8,182 bases of DNA, from contig DUTQ01000104.1 in the NCBI GenBank assembly GCA_012841995.1, positions 1 to 8,182 on the forward strand. The letters run 5' to 3'. A program made the position numbers and the translations under genes. Shown piece by piece: positions 1 to 6,384 of the stretch. Within the stretch, counting starts at the first letter, position 1. Every line of letters starts with the position of its first letter. Source of the stretch: Thermoanaerobacterales bacterium. GTDB taxonomy: Bacteria > Bacillota > Thermosediminibacteria > Thermosediminibacterales > Tepidanaerobacteraceae. The notes beneath the pieces are model-generated. The model saw nothing but the letters and a program-made list of their open reading frames with translations. It searched no databases and had not been told where the DNA came from.

Positions 1-1014
1 ATCCAAAAACAGTGATTTTCTTAAGCCGATACTAGGTATAATTGAATCTGGTATATATTCGAGAGGATAGCCGGCACGAGTATTTTCAGTAATTTTATCA
101 CTGTCATAATCAGGAATACCTGTATCACGGTCTACATCCACATTTTCCAAAATTGTACCGAATTTTATTGCATCATAGATTTGAGGTTCTTTTTCCCTGG
201 AAAGTTTTATACACTTTGCATAACATCCACCTTCAAAGTTAAAGATCCCATAATCTGACCATCCGTGCTGGTCATCACCTATTAAAAACCTGTCAGGATC
301 TGCTGATAGAGTGGTCTTGCCAGTTCCTGAAAGCCCGAAGAACAGAGCTGTTGAATTGTCTTTGCCCATATTTGCCGAGCAGTGCATAGAGAGTACGCCG
401 GATTTGGGCATTAGGTAGTTTAATACTGAAAAAGCCGATTTTTTAATCTCCCCAGCGTACTGGGAACCTCCGATTATAATAAGTTTTTTCTCAAAGCTTA
501 TTATAATAAATGCTTCAGAATTTGTACCGTCGATTTCAGGCACTGCCTTAAAACCAGGGGCACACAGTATAGTAAAGCCAGGCTCAAATTGCTTTAGTTC
601 ATCTTGTGTAGGTCTTATAAACAGTTGATGTGCAAAAAGATTTTGGTATGCGTATTCATTTATAACCCTAATGGGTAAGCGGTATTTACTGTCAGCACCT
701 ACAAAGCCTTCAAATACAAAAAGATCCATATTTTGTAGGTATGCCTTCATTCTGTTTAAGATATTTTCAAATTTATCAGCAGGAAAAGGCCTATTATTGC
801 CCCACCAGATTTCATCGTGAATAGATGGTTCATCTACGATAAATTTATCATTAGGTGAGCGACCTGTATATTTTCCGGTGAAAACGTTTAGGGCACCACT
901 ATTTGTAAAAAAACCCTCGTTTCTTTTTATTGCTTCTTCCACAAGACGAGGCACTGATAGATTTTTATATACCTTGCCTGTGTTGATAAGACCGAATAAA
1001 CCTAATTCGTTCAA
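1..1014 (-). CDS. pckA: ATP-dependent phosphoenolpyruvate carboxykinase, N-terminal 338 residues (gene runs off the left edge)
   Basis: Interconverts oxaloacetate + ATP and phosphoenolpyruvate + CO2 + ADP in the cytoplasm (gluconeogenesis, or the reverse anaplerotic reaction in some anaerobes). My translation of the minus strand is open from position 1014 to the window edge. It shows the substrate-binding TGRSPNDKF motif (residues 50-58, Arg52), Lys191/Lys192 and His211 of the metal site, the kinase-1 P-loop [11 protein letters not shown] (227-237, Lys233), the kinase-2 motif IGDDQHGW (245-252), NFEGGCYAK (259-267) and the ENTR nucleotide-site arginine (Arg313). The family is usually 520-540 residues, so about 65% is visible. 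The start is TTG at 1014, preceded by GGAGGTG (1024-1030) with a 9-nt spacer; the N-terminus then aligns with known PckA proteins. It is transcribed divergently from the yabM-like gene. No frameshift or missing active-site residue is seen in the visible part. Confidence 0.97.
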   Translation of the reverse strand, partial: MNELGLFGLINTGKVYKNLSVPRLVEEAIKRNEGFFTNSGALNVFTGKYTGRSPNDKFIVDEPSIHDEIWWGNNRPFPADKFENILNRMKAYLQNMDLFVFEGFVGADSKYRLPIRVINEYAYQNLFAHQLFIRPTQDELKQFEPGFTILCAPGFKAVPEIDGTNSEAFIIISFEKKLIIIGGSQYAGEIKKSAFSVLNYLMPKSGVLSMHCSANMGKDNSTALFFGLSGTGKTTLSADPDRFLIGDDQHGWSDYGIFNFEGGCYAKCIKLSREKEPQIYDAIKFGTILENVDVDRDTGIPDYDSDKITENTRAGYPLEYIPDSIIPSIGLRKSLFLD

Positions 1015-1046
1015 AGTGAAAAACACCTCCGTTGTATTTATTTTTT

Positions 1047-1052
1047 ATTATA
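1047..1052 (-). promoter_or_regulatory. Possible pckA promoter (-10 element)
   Basis: Read on the minus strand, 1052-1047 is a perfect TATAAT. It would start RNA near 1040 and give a leader of about 26 nt containing the GGAGGTG ribosome site. The -35 at 17-nt spacing (TAGCAA) matches only 3 of 6 consensus bases, so the call rests mainly on the -10 and its position. Confidence 0.4.
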
Positions 1053-1129
1053 TAGTATTTAACATATTATTGCTAGATATTTACACGTTATTAAAATTTT
1101 TATCAAAACCCATTATTTAAATATAAATA

Positions 1130-1158
1130 TTGAAGCCTTTGATGGAATAGAATATAAT
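1130..1158 (+). promoter_or_regulatory. Sigma-A-type promoter for the yabM-mazG-hup unit
   Basis: TTGAAG (1130-1135, 4 of 6 consensus) and a perfect TATAAT (1153-1158) are separated by exactly 17 nt. Transcription would start near 1165, about 28 nt before the TTG start of the flippase gene. It lies in the divergent region shared with pckA. Confidence 0.6.
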
Positions 1159-1192
1159 AAATGTCAGAGTTTAATAGAAAGGCGGAATTTGT

Positions 1193-2797
1193 TTGGCTGA
1201 AAAAAAGGACACCTTTTTAAAAGGTGCATTTATATTAACTGTAGCAGGATTAGTTGTAAAGATACTCGGAGCGGTCTACAGAATACCCCTTGCTAGAATG
1301 ATAGAAGATGAAGGTATGGGGCTTTATCAAATGGCTTATCCTATATATGTTACACTTCTTGCAATTTCTACAGCAGGACTTCCAACAGCTATTTCAAAGC
1401 TTGTGGCAGAGGATTTGGCGGTAGGGCGCTATAGAAATGCTCACCGCATTTTCAAGGTGTCTTTAGTAGTCCTTGCAATAGTTGGATTTGTATTGACATT
1501 TGCCCTTATAGTTAAAGCTGATTTTCTTGCAGAAAATGTCCTTGGAAATCCAAAGGCATATTACCCTCTTGTGAGTATTGCACCAGCTATTTTTTTTGTA
1601 TCGGTAATGTCCAGCTTTAGAGGTTTTTTTCAAGGGCTTCAGGATATGACGCCTTCGGCTATTTCTCAAATAGTAGAGCAGATCGGCCGAGTGGCTGCTG
1701 TATTTATACTTGCAACATTACTTTTACCTAGAGGCATAGAGTATGCTGCTGCAGGTGCAGCCTTTGGGCCCGTAGCCGGGGCAGTTGTGGGGCTTTTGGT
1801 GTTGCTTGTGGTTTACCTTAAGAGAAGAGAAGAGCTATATGAGCTACTGCAATTGGATAGCAAAAAACAGTTGGAAAACCCAGCAAGTATTATTTATAGG
1901 TTGTTTGCATTTGCTATACCTATAACATTGGGTGGGCTTATAATGCCTATTATGAATCTGGCTGATGCGGCCATTGTGAGTAGAAGACATCAATATGCTG
2001 GGTTTTCTGTCAAGAGGGCTACAGAACTTTACGGGCAGTTGACAGGTATGGCAGCACCATTAATAAACTTGCCGACTATTATCACCATTTCACTGTCTGC
2101 AAGCCTAGTTCCCGCAATATCTGAAGCAATAGCATTAAATGACATGAGACTAGCCGCTTTAAGGGCAGAAACGGGAGTAAGGATAAGCTTTATTTTTGGG
2201 CTTCCGGCAGCCATGGGTATGTTTGTGCTTGCAACGCCCATAACCACATTGCTTTACAGTAATTCTGAGGCTGGAGCTTGCCTAGCAGTGTTATCATGGG
2301 GCATAATCTTTCTTTTGCTTAACCAAACAACTACTGGAATACTCCAAGGTGTAGGCAAGGCATTTATACCTGTAAGAAACTTAATGCTTGGCGCAGTGTT
2401 AAAGATCATTTTAAACTATACTCTAACTTCTATACCTTACATAAATGTAAAAGGGGCAGCATTAGGCTCTGTAGTTGCATATCTATTTTCTGCAGTTTTA
2501 AATTTTGTTTCAGTTATAAAATGGACTGGGCTTAAAATAGATGTGAATAAAATGATAATAAAACCGGTAATTGCCTCTGCGGGTATGGGAGCAGCTGTTT
2601 ATTTTGCTTATGAAAATATGGTGGTACAAGGCTTAAGCCAGAATAAATCCACTTTTGTAGCTATTGTTATAGGAGCCTTCATTTATGCTTTACTTCTATT
2701 TATCATAGGGGGAGTTCAAAGACAAGATCTTGAAGTCCTTCCAGGAGGCCAAAGGATAGTTGGCCTTTTGGACAAATTTGCAATTTTCAGGAGGTAA
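1193..2797 (+). CDS. yabM: SpoVB/YabM-type polysaccharide (lipid-linked) flippase, MOP superfamily
   Basis: A 534-residue, strongly hydrophobic membrane protein, the usual size for the SpoVB/MurJ-like branch of the MOP exporter superfamily, with about 14 membrane segments running from residue 11 to near residue 507. Family-like features are the N-terminal VVKILGAVYRIPLAR (21-35), ISKLVAEDLAVG (67-78), the loop RGFFQGLQDMTPSAI (143-157), and a related loop GILQGVGKAFIP in the second half (362-373), reflecting the internal repeat. Relatives move lipid-linked cell-wall or polysaccharide precursors across the membrane, and SpoVB is needed for spore cortex. Its position before mazG and hup makes it the positional counterpart of B. 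subtilis yabM; the exact substrate is unknown. The start is TTG at 1193 with AAAGGCGGA (1178-1186) upstream. The last codons and stop form the ribosome site of the next gene. A spoVB label would also be reasonable. Confidence 0.88.
   Translation: MAEKKDTFLKGAFILTVAGLVVKILGAVYRIPLARMIEDEGMGLYQMAYPIYVTLLAISTAGLPTAISKLVAEDLAVGRYRNAHRIFKVSLVVLAIVGFVLTFALIVKADFLAENVLGNPKAYYPLVSIAPAIFFVSVMSSFRGFFQGLQDMTPSAISQIVEQIGRVAAVFILATLLLPRGIEYAAAGAAFGPVAGAVVGLLVLLVVYLKRREELYELLQLDSKKQLENPASIIYRLFAFAIPITLGGLIMPIMNLADAAIVSRRHQYAGFSVKRATELYGQLTGMAAPLINLPTIITISLSASLVPAISEAIALNDMRLAALRAETGVRISFIFGLPAAMGMFVLATPITTLLYSNSEAGACLAVLSWGIIFLLLNQTTTGILQGVGKAFIPVRNLMLGAVLKIILNYTLTSIPYINVKGAALGSVVAYLFSAVLNFVSVIKWTGLKIDVNKMIIKPVIASAGMGAAVYFAYENMVVQGLSQNKSTFVAIVIGAFIYALLLFIIGGVQRQDLEVLPGGQRIVGLLDKFAIFRR
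2789..2795 (+). promoter_or_regulatory. Ribosome binding site of mazG embedded in the yabM stop region
   Basis: AGGAGGT at 2789-2795 is formed by the last two arginine codons of the flippase gene and the first base of its TAA stop. It sits 9 nt before TTG at 2805 and decides the mazG start. An upstream in-frame start at 2760 would lie 38 nt inside yabM and has no comparable site. Confidence 0.8.
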
Positions 2798-2804
2798 TCA
2801 AAAA

Positions 2805-3590
2805 TTGGCTAAAACTGATATAAGCGATTTACTTGAAATAATGGCGAAATTACGAGGAGAGAATGGCTGTCCCTGGGACAAGGCCCAGACAACGGAAAGT
2901 CTAAAGCCTTTTTTACTTGAAGAAGCATATGAAGTGATCGATGCTATAGAAAGAAATGACCAAAAAGATCTTGTTGAGGAACTGGGTGACTTGTTATTAC
3001 AAGTGGTATTTCATAGCCGCCTGGCAGAAGAACGCGGTGATTTTGACTTTTATGATGTTGTATCTGGTATATGCCAAAAGATGATACACAGACACCCTCA
3101 TATTTTTGGAGAAGTTAAGGCTGAAACAACTGGAGAGGTTTTAAAAAATTGGGAAGAAATAAAGCGGGAAGAAAAGGATATAAAAACCCAATCGCAAAGT
3201 ATGGCTAAAGTGCCCAAAATCATGCCTGCATTGATGCGTGCTTATAAGGTACAAGAAAAAGCTGCTCGAGTGGGATTCGATTGGGATGATGTAGAAGATG
3301 CTATGAATAAAGTCACTGAAGAGTTATGTGAGTTAAGAGAGGTATATAAAGGCTCAGACCGTGATAAAATAAGAGAAGAAATGGGAGATTTATTGTTTGC
3401 TGCTGTAAATGTGGCAAGATTACTTGAAATTGATGCAGAGCTAGCATTAAAAGATGCTACTTCGAAATTTATTCGCCGGTTTAGTTTTGTAGAGCAGGCT
3501 GCAGCTGAAAATGACAAGCATTTGCAAGAAATGACACTAGAAGAGATGGATGAATTATGGGAACAAGGGAAAAGTAATGAAAAAAAGTAG
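2805..3590 (+). CDS. mazG: MazG nucleoside triphosphate pyrophosphohydrolase (standalone)
   Basis: Hydrolyses NTPs/dNTPs to the monophosphate and pyrophosphate, cleaning the nucleotide pool. From the TTG start the protein is 261 residues, close to E. coli MazG (263). It has two MazG domains: EExxE at Glu39, Glu40, Glu43 with ExxD at Glu59/Asp62, and a second set at Glu172, Glu173, Glu176 with Glu192/Asp195. NGCPWDKAQT (20-29), HRHPHIFG (95-102) and KVQEKAARVGFDW (148-160) are typical. The start at 2805 is chosen for its perfect AGGAGGT 9 nt upstream; it is 8 nt after the yabM stop, so the genes are probably translationally linked. In B. subtilis the gene at this place (yabN) encodes a tetrapyrrole-methylase/MazG fusion of about 489 residues. 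Here the methylase half is absent, and I see no remnant of it in the window. Confidence 0.95.
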   Translation: MAKTDISDLLEIMAKLRGENGCPWDKAQTTESLKPFLLEEAYEVIDAIERNDQKDLVEELGDLLLQVVFHSRLAEERGDFDFYDVVSGICQKMIHRHPHIFGEVKAETTGEVLKNWEEIKREEKDIKTQSQSMAKVPKIMPALMRAYKVQEKAARVGFDWDDVEDAMNKVTEELCELREVYKGSDRDKIREEMGDLLFAAVNVARLLEIDAELALKDATSKFIRRFSFVEQAAAENDKHLQEMTLEEMDELWEQGKSNEKK

Positions 3591-3604
3591 TTAATTTCCC
3601 TTGT
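3563..3604 (+). repeat. Inverted repeat across the mazG stop codon
   Basis: ACAAGGGAAA (3563-3572) and TTTCCCTTGT (3595-3604) are perfect 10-nt complements separated by 22 nt, with the mazG stop codon in the loop. No T-run follows, so it is not a standard intrinsic terminator. It might protect the 3' end of a message or slow readthrough into hup. The right arm overlaps the palindrome CTTGTACAAG (3600-3609). Confidence 0.4.
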
Positions 3605-3669
3605 ACAAGAAGGATTTTAGCGATTAATGGAGAATAGTCCAATAAGAAACACTACAAGGAGGGAAAATA

Positions 3670-3945
3670 GTGAATAAAGCTGACCTCATTTCTGTTATGG
3701 CTGAAAAAAGTGGTTTGACAAAAAAGGATTCTGAAAAAGCACTTAATGCTTTTGTTGATGCTGTTCAGCAGGCATTGGTAGAAGGAGACAGAGTACAGTT
3801 AGTAGGCTTTGGAACTTTTGAAGTAAGGGAAAGGAGTGCTAGAAAAGGGCGCAATCCGCAGACCGGAGAGGAGATAGATATTCCAGCAGCTAGTGTACCG
3901 GCGTTCAAAGCAGGCAAGGCTTTGAAGGAAGCGATAAATAAATAA
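3670..3945 (+). CDS. hup: HU-family histone-like DNA-binding protein
   Basis: A small dimeric nucleoid protein that bends and compacts DNA. It is 91 residues, the normal HU length, with no indels. The HU signature begins at [15 protein letters not shown] (46-60) and continues through Arg61-Asn62-Pro63, the arm tip whose proline intercalates into DNA. The C-terminal [14 protein letters not shown] helix is intact. The start is GTG at 3670, preceded by AAGGAGGG (3656-3663) at 6-nt spacing. An HU gene between mazG and the yabP group is common in Clostridia. It is probably transcribed with yabM and mazG; I see no strong promoter in the 79 nt before it, although HU genes often have one. Transcription ends at the hairpin directly downstream. 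Confidence 0.98.
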   Translation: MNKADLISVMAEKSGLTKKDSEKALNAFVDAVQQALVEGDRVQLVGFGTFEVRERSARKGRNPQTGEEIDIPAASVPAFKAGKALKEAINK

Positions 3946-3954
3946 CACCACTTT

Positions 3955-3990
3955 AAAAAAGCAGGTTACAGAGACCTGCTTTTTTTATTT
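3955..3990 (+). terminator. Intrinsic terminator after hup
   Basis: GCAGGT (3961-3966) pairs with ACCTGC (3974-3979) around a 7-nt loop. The stem is preceded by six A and followed by seven T (3980-3986), which extend the pairing. It starts 9 nt after the hup stop and separates hup from the SpoIID-like gene. Confidence 0.88.
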
Positions 3991-4055
3991 GGATAATTAT
4001 TCGGTACTGACTAATACTAAATTTAACTGAAATTTGCTTTAAGGAGGGCAAACAA

Positions 4056-5021
4056 ATGCTCAAGCGAAAGCTGATATTGATTATGCTCCCATTACTGATA
4101 ATAGCATCTGGCTGTAATCTTGCCAAAAAGCCGGCAAAGAAACCGCAAGTTCCATCAATACCCCAAAGTATTAGTCAAGGAAAAGGGCAAGAACCAATTT
4201 TAAAGGTTTATGAAGTTCAGACAAAAAAAATAAAAGAAATGAAATTAGAAGACTATGTAGCAGGGGTAGTGGCAGGCGAGATGGAAAACTATTGGCCAAA
4301 TGAAGCCCTTGCTGCCCAGGCGATTTTGGCAAGGACTTATGTGCTTGAGTTTATAAGTGAAAAGGGAGGCTCAAAGTATGGCGGAGCTCATATTTCTACT
4401 GACTTTGAAGAAGCTCAAGCATGGAACCCTGATAAGATAAACGATAATATTAGAAAAGCTGTAAAAAAAACTCGAGGGCAGGTTGTCTCATATAATGGAG
4501 ATTATATTAAAGCCTGGTTTCATTCTCATGCTGGAGGCATGACAGCCGCTGCCAAGGAAGGGCTAAACTTTAAGGAGGCCGAACCTCCGTATATTCAAAT
4601 TGTAAAATCGCCATGCCTCAATGTGGGGCCAGCTGGTAAGAGGACTTGGTATGCTTCTTTTCCAAAAGAAAAATTGCGTTTTGTTATAAAAGAAAAGATG
4701 GGTCAAGAAACTGGAGAGATTAATAGTGTGAGTGTAATAAAACGCGGCAGATCAGGAAGAGCTGAGCTTTTAAAAATAGGTAATGCCACGGTATCAGCGC
4801 CTGAACTGCGAATTGCATTAGGAAGTATGGATATGCGATCAACCCTGCTTACAAGCCTTAGAATAGAGGGTGACAATATTATAATGGAAGGTAAGGGCTT
4901 TGGCCATGGTGTTGGGCTATCTCAATGGGGTGCAAATGTAATGGCTAAACAGGGAAAATCTCCAGAAGACATCATTCACTATTACTTCAAAGGAGTAGAT
5001 ATTGTTAGATTGTGGAGGTAA
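4056..5021 (+). CDS. SpoIID/LytB-domain lipoprotein, probable peptidoglycan lytic transglycosylase
   Basis: A 321-residue protein with an N-terminal signal peptide ending in the lipobox-like IASGC (Cys20), so probably an exported lipoprotein tethered to the outer face of the membrane. A Lys/Pro/Gln-rich linker (21-46) leads to a SpoIID domain. EDYVAGVVAGEM (65-76) contains Glu75, the equivalent of the catalytic glutamate of SpoIID (Glu88 in B. subtilis). EALAAQAILARTY (83-95), AWFHSHAGGMT (153-163) and GFGHGVGLSQWGA (281-293) are the other conserved blocks. Known SpoIID proteins cleave denuded glycan strands during engulfment of the forespore; others of the family (LytB/CwbA) modify autolysis. 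Start ATG 4056 has AAGGAGGG (4041-4048) 7 nt upstream. It is flanked by terminators on both sides, so it is a single-gene unit; only a weak promoter candidate (TTGGAT 3989-3994, TAATAC 4012-4017) is visible. Whether it is the true SpoIID or a paralogue cannot be told here. Confidence 0.9.
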   Translation: MLKRKLILIMLPLLIIASGCNLAKKPAKKPQVPSIPQSISQGKGQEPILKVYEVQTKKIKEMKLEDYVAGVVAGEMENYWPNEALAAQAILARTYVLEFISEKGGSKYGGAHISTDFEEAQAWNPDKINDNIRKAVKKTRGQVVSYNGDYIKAWFHSHAGGMTAAAKEGLNFKEAEPPYIQIVKSPCLNVGPAGKRTWYASFPKEKLRFVIKEKMGQETGEINSVSVIKRGRSGRAELLKIGNATVSAPELRIALGSMDMRSTLLTSLRIEGDNIIMEGKGFGHGVGLSQWGANVMAKQGKSPEDIIHYYFKGVDIVRLWR

Positions 5022-5045
5022 CTTTTTTTAATTAGAGCATGTTAA

Positions 5046-5092
5046 GGAGCTGTTGCAACGAGTTAACAATTGGTTGTAACAGCTCCTTTTTT
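5046..5092 (+). terminator. Strong intrinsic terminator after the SpoIID-like gene
   Basis: A 14-bp stem (5046-5059 with 5073-5086) has one G-U pair and a 13-nt loop, and is followed by six T (5087-5092). It begins 24 nt after the stop codon and isolates the SpoIID-like gene from yabP. Confidence 0.92.
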
Positions 5093-5096
5093 GATT

Positions 5097-5125
5097 TCAT
5101 ATTTTAATATTATTTTGAATACAAT
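5097..5125 (+). promoter_or_regulatory. Probable sigma-E (mother-cell) promoter of yabP-yabQ
   Basis: TCATATT (5097-5103) and AATACAAT (5118-5125) are separated by 14 nt. They fit the sigma-E pattern known from Bacillus (-35 with core ATATT, 14-15 nt, -10 near CATACAnT) at all core -35 positions and 7 of 8 -10 positions. It lies right after a terminator and about 60 nt before yabP. In B. subtilis yabP and yabQ belong to the sigma-E regulon, which agrees. Confidence 0.6.
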
Positions 5126-5193
5126 TTTGTAAGGGGTATAAAAGTCTTGGGTCTTCATTTTGGTTTAAAATAGTTAAAGAGGGGGGAACTTTT

Positions 5194-5475
5194 ATGGAGG
5201 AAAACATTATGGCAGAGCATAAGATTACAATGAGCGATAGACAGGTACTCGATGTGACAGGAGTGCTAAATGTGGAAAGGTTTACAGATGAAGATGTTAT
5301 TCTTGAGACACAAAAAGGCATGCTTAATATAAAGGGTGAAAAAATGCATATGAAAGAGCTGAATCTCGATGGGGGTATTGTTGTTATAAAAGGGTTGATC
5401 AAGTCACTTTCTTATACTAGTGAAGAAACCACAAAGGAAAAAGGCAAAGGGATCTTAAAGCGCATGTTTAAATAG
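5194..5475 (+). CDS. yabP: Sporulation protein YabP
   Basis: A 93-residue soluble protein (88 from the internal start) of the YabP family; the B. subtilis protein is about 100 residues. The recognisable core is DRQVLDVTGVLNVERF (15-30), then alternating short strands with LETQKGMLNIKGE (37-49), DGGIVVIKG (59-67) and a basic C-terminal tail ending GILKRMFK. The molecular function is unknown; the gene is part of the mother-cell sporulation programme in Bacillus. Two starts are possible: ATG 5194 with a G-rich site (5181-5186), and ATG 5209 with an ideal GGAGG (5196-5200) 8 nt upstream. The second ribosome site lies inside the first five codons, so the shorter form may be the main product. yabQ follows within 25 nt and is presumably co-transcribed. 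Confidence 0.9.
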   Translation: MEENIMAEHKITMSDRQVLDVTGVLNVERFTDEDVILETQKGMLNIKGEKMHMKELNLDGGIVVIKGLIKSLSYTSEETTKEKGKGILKRMFK

Positions 5476-5484
5476 TTGGGGAAA

Positions 5485-5492
5485 TGAGGTGA
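5485..5492 (+). promoter_or_regulatory. Ribosome binding site that favours the TTG start of yabQ
   Basis: TGAGGTGA (5485-5492) matches 7 of 8 bases of the extended Shine-Dalgarno GGAGGTGA and lies 5 nt before TTG 5498. The in-frame GTG at 5489 is inside this site and has only a weak GGGGA upstream. Confidence 0.55.
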
Positions 5493-5497
5493 CGGCC

Positions 5498-5935
5498 TTG
5501 TATTTTCTGGATTTTGAGTCTCAACTATTGCTGATGATAGTTGCAATTGTATTGGGTTTACTAACGGGTTTTTTATTCGACATATATCGGCGCATAAGAA
5601 ATGCAATTTCCCCGGGGCTTATTATAACGGCTCTGGGGGATTTGTGTTTTTGGGTAATTATCACTTTTATTACATTTTATTCGCTATTAAAAATTAATTT
5701 TGGTCAGGTGAGAGGTTATTTGTTTTTTGGTTTAGCTGTTGGCCTTTATATTTACTTTTGTATTTTTAGCCCATTTGTAATAAAGGGTTTTGTATTATTA
5801 TCCATTTTTATCGAAGATCGAGTAGATAGCATCATATATTACAAAAACAGAGTGAAAAAACTGAGATTTTTTTCTTTGCCAAAGAGGATTATAGACGAAG
5901 TCAAGAGAATAAATTCCAAAATAAAAAGGAAATAA
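5498..5935 (+). CDS. yabQ: Spore cortex biosynthesis membrane protein YabQ
   Basis: A 145-residue integral membrane protein with hydrophobic segments at about 9-27, 46-65 and 73-105, followed by a Lys/Arg-rich cytoplasmic tail. The FLFDIYRRIR stretch (25-34) after the first segment and GDLCFWVI (47-54) at the second are the usual YabQ landmarks. B. subtilis YabQ (about 211 residues) is a mother-cell membrane protein required for spore cortex formation; this one is shorter at its C-terminus. I prefer TTG 5498 because of its Shine-Dalgarno match and because it places the conserved Asp-x-Tyr closer to its position in relatives. GTG 5489 would add three residues (148 in all). It follows yabP by 22 nt and should share the sigma-E-like promoter. 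Confidence 0.88.
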   Translation: MYFLDFESQLLLMIVAIVLGLLTGFLFDIYRRIRNAISPGLIITALGDLCFWVIITFITFYSLLKINFGQVRGYLFFGLAVGLYIYFCIFSPFVIKGFVLLSIFIEDRVDSIIYYKNRVKKLRFFSLPKRIIDEVKRINSKIKRK

Positions 5936-5942
5936 GAAGGAC

Positions 5943-5971
5943 TTTACAGCTTTTAGTCGAATTACTTTAAT
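5943..5971 (+). promoter_or_regulatory. Sigma-A-type promoter of divIC
   Basis: TTTACA (5943-5948, 5 of 6) and TTTAAT (5966-5971, 5 of 6) are separated by exactly 17 nt. RNA would start near 5978, about 27 nt before divIC. A perfect TATAAT also occurs at 5976-5981, but with a poor -35. This would give the division gene vegetative expression independent of the sporulation genes upstream. Confidence 0.65.
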
Positions 5972-6004
5972 TAACTATAATAAGTTGTTGGGGGACCATT
6001 TAAC

Positions 6005-6289
6005 ATGGCTAAAAAGAGGCGATTTAAGATACGCCATATAATTATTGGCTTTTTTCTAATTTATATAGTTTTTACCTTGATATCGCAACAGTTTAAGATG
6101 TTCGATTTATCGCGTCAGGAGATTGAGCTTGAAAAACAGTTAAAAAGTTCTATGAAACAAAGAGAAGAGCTGAAGAAAGAGATTGAGCTTTTGCATACTG
6201 ATGAATATATAGAGAAGGTGGCCAGAGATGAGCTGGGGCTTGTTAAGCCCGGCGAATTGATATATAAGATAAATCCTAAATCAAAATGA
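6005..6289 (+). CDS. divIC: Cell-division protein DivIC (FtsB-like septum formation initiator)
   Basis: A 94-residue bitopic membrane protein of the divisome. It has a basic cytoplasmic N-terminus (MAKKRRFKIR), one membrane segment (about 11-27), an extracellular coiled coil (about 35-64, rich in Glu/Lys with Leu heptads) and the family's C-terminal block EYIEKVARDELGLVKPGE (67-84). DivIC works with FtsL and DivIB (FtsB-FtsL-FtsQ in Gram-negatives) to activate septal wall synthesis. B. subtilis DivIC is about 125 residues, longer at both ends. Start ATG 6005 has a weak, G-rich ribosome site (GGGGGA, 5990-5995). The gene lies between yabQ and yabR as in Bacillus and Clostridia. Confidence 0.93.
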   Translation: MAKKRRFKIRHIIIGFFLIYIVFTLISQQFKMFDLSRQEIELEKQLKSSMKQREELKKEIELLHTDEYIEKVARDELGLVKPGELIYKINPKSK

Positions 6290-6313
6290 AAGACCTAATT
6301 TATTTCCGAATTG

Positions 6314-6342
6314 TTGACGAAAACGCTTATGTACAGTATAAT
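6314..6342 (+). promoter_or_regulatory. Near-consensus sigma-A promoter of yabR
   Basis: TTGACG (6314-6319, 5 of 6) and a perfect TATAAT (6337-6342) are separated by exactly 17 nt. RNA would start near 6349, with a leader of about 36 nt. It is the closest match to consensus in the window. Two TGTACA hexamers flank its -10. Confidence 0.8.
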
Positions 6343-6352
6343 AATGTACATT
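6330..6352 (+). promoter_or_regulatory. Possible operator: paired TGTACA palindromes around the yabR -10
   Basis: TGTACA occurs at 6330-6335 and 6345-6350, 15 bp centre to centre, flanking TATAAT; the second copy is part of a perfect 10-bp palindrome AATGTACATT (6343-6352) at the expected RNA start. The position suits a repressor site. No regulator is known to me for this motif, so the call is inference. Confidence 0.35.
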
Positions 6353-6384
6353 GAAGGATAACCTAAAGGAGGAATACTTTAAGC

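Noticed and set aside
878..1120. Open frame of 80 codons on the plus strand at the left
   Set aside because: It lies antisense to the pckA start and runs through the divergent promoter region; the peptide has no family features and no ribosome site.
1463..1669. Antisense open frame within the flippase gene
   Set aside because: Shadow of a well-supported coding frame; Lys/Arg-rich composition typical of non-coding translation. The same applies to antisense frames at 2029-2247, 3242-3517, 5097-5402, 5412-5606, 6528-6737 and 7279-7662.
2760..2804. Upstream extension of mazG by 15 codons
   Set aside because: It overlaps the flippase gene by 38 nt and lacks a ribosome site; TTG 2805 has a perfect AGGAGGT and fits the family N-terminus.
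3946..5193. Hidden S4-domain (rqcP/yabO) gene
   Set aside because: Looked for because of synteny; no frame between hup and yabP other than the SpoIID-like one has any S4-like sequence.
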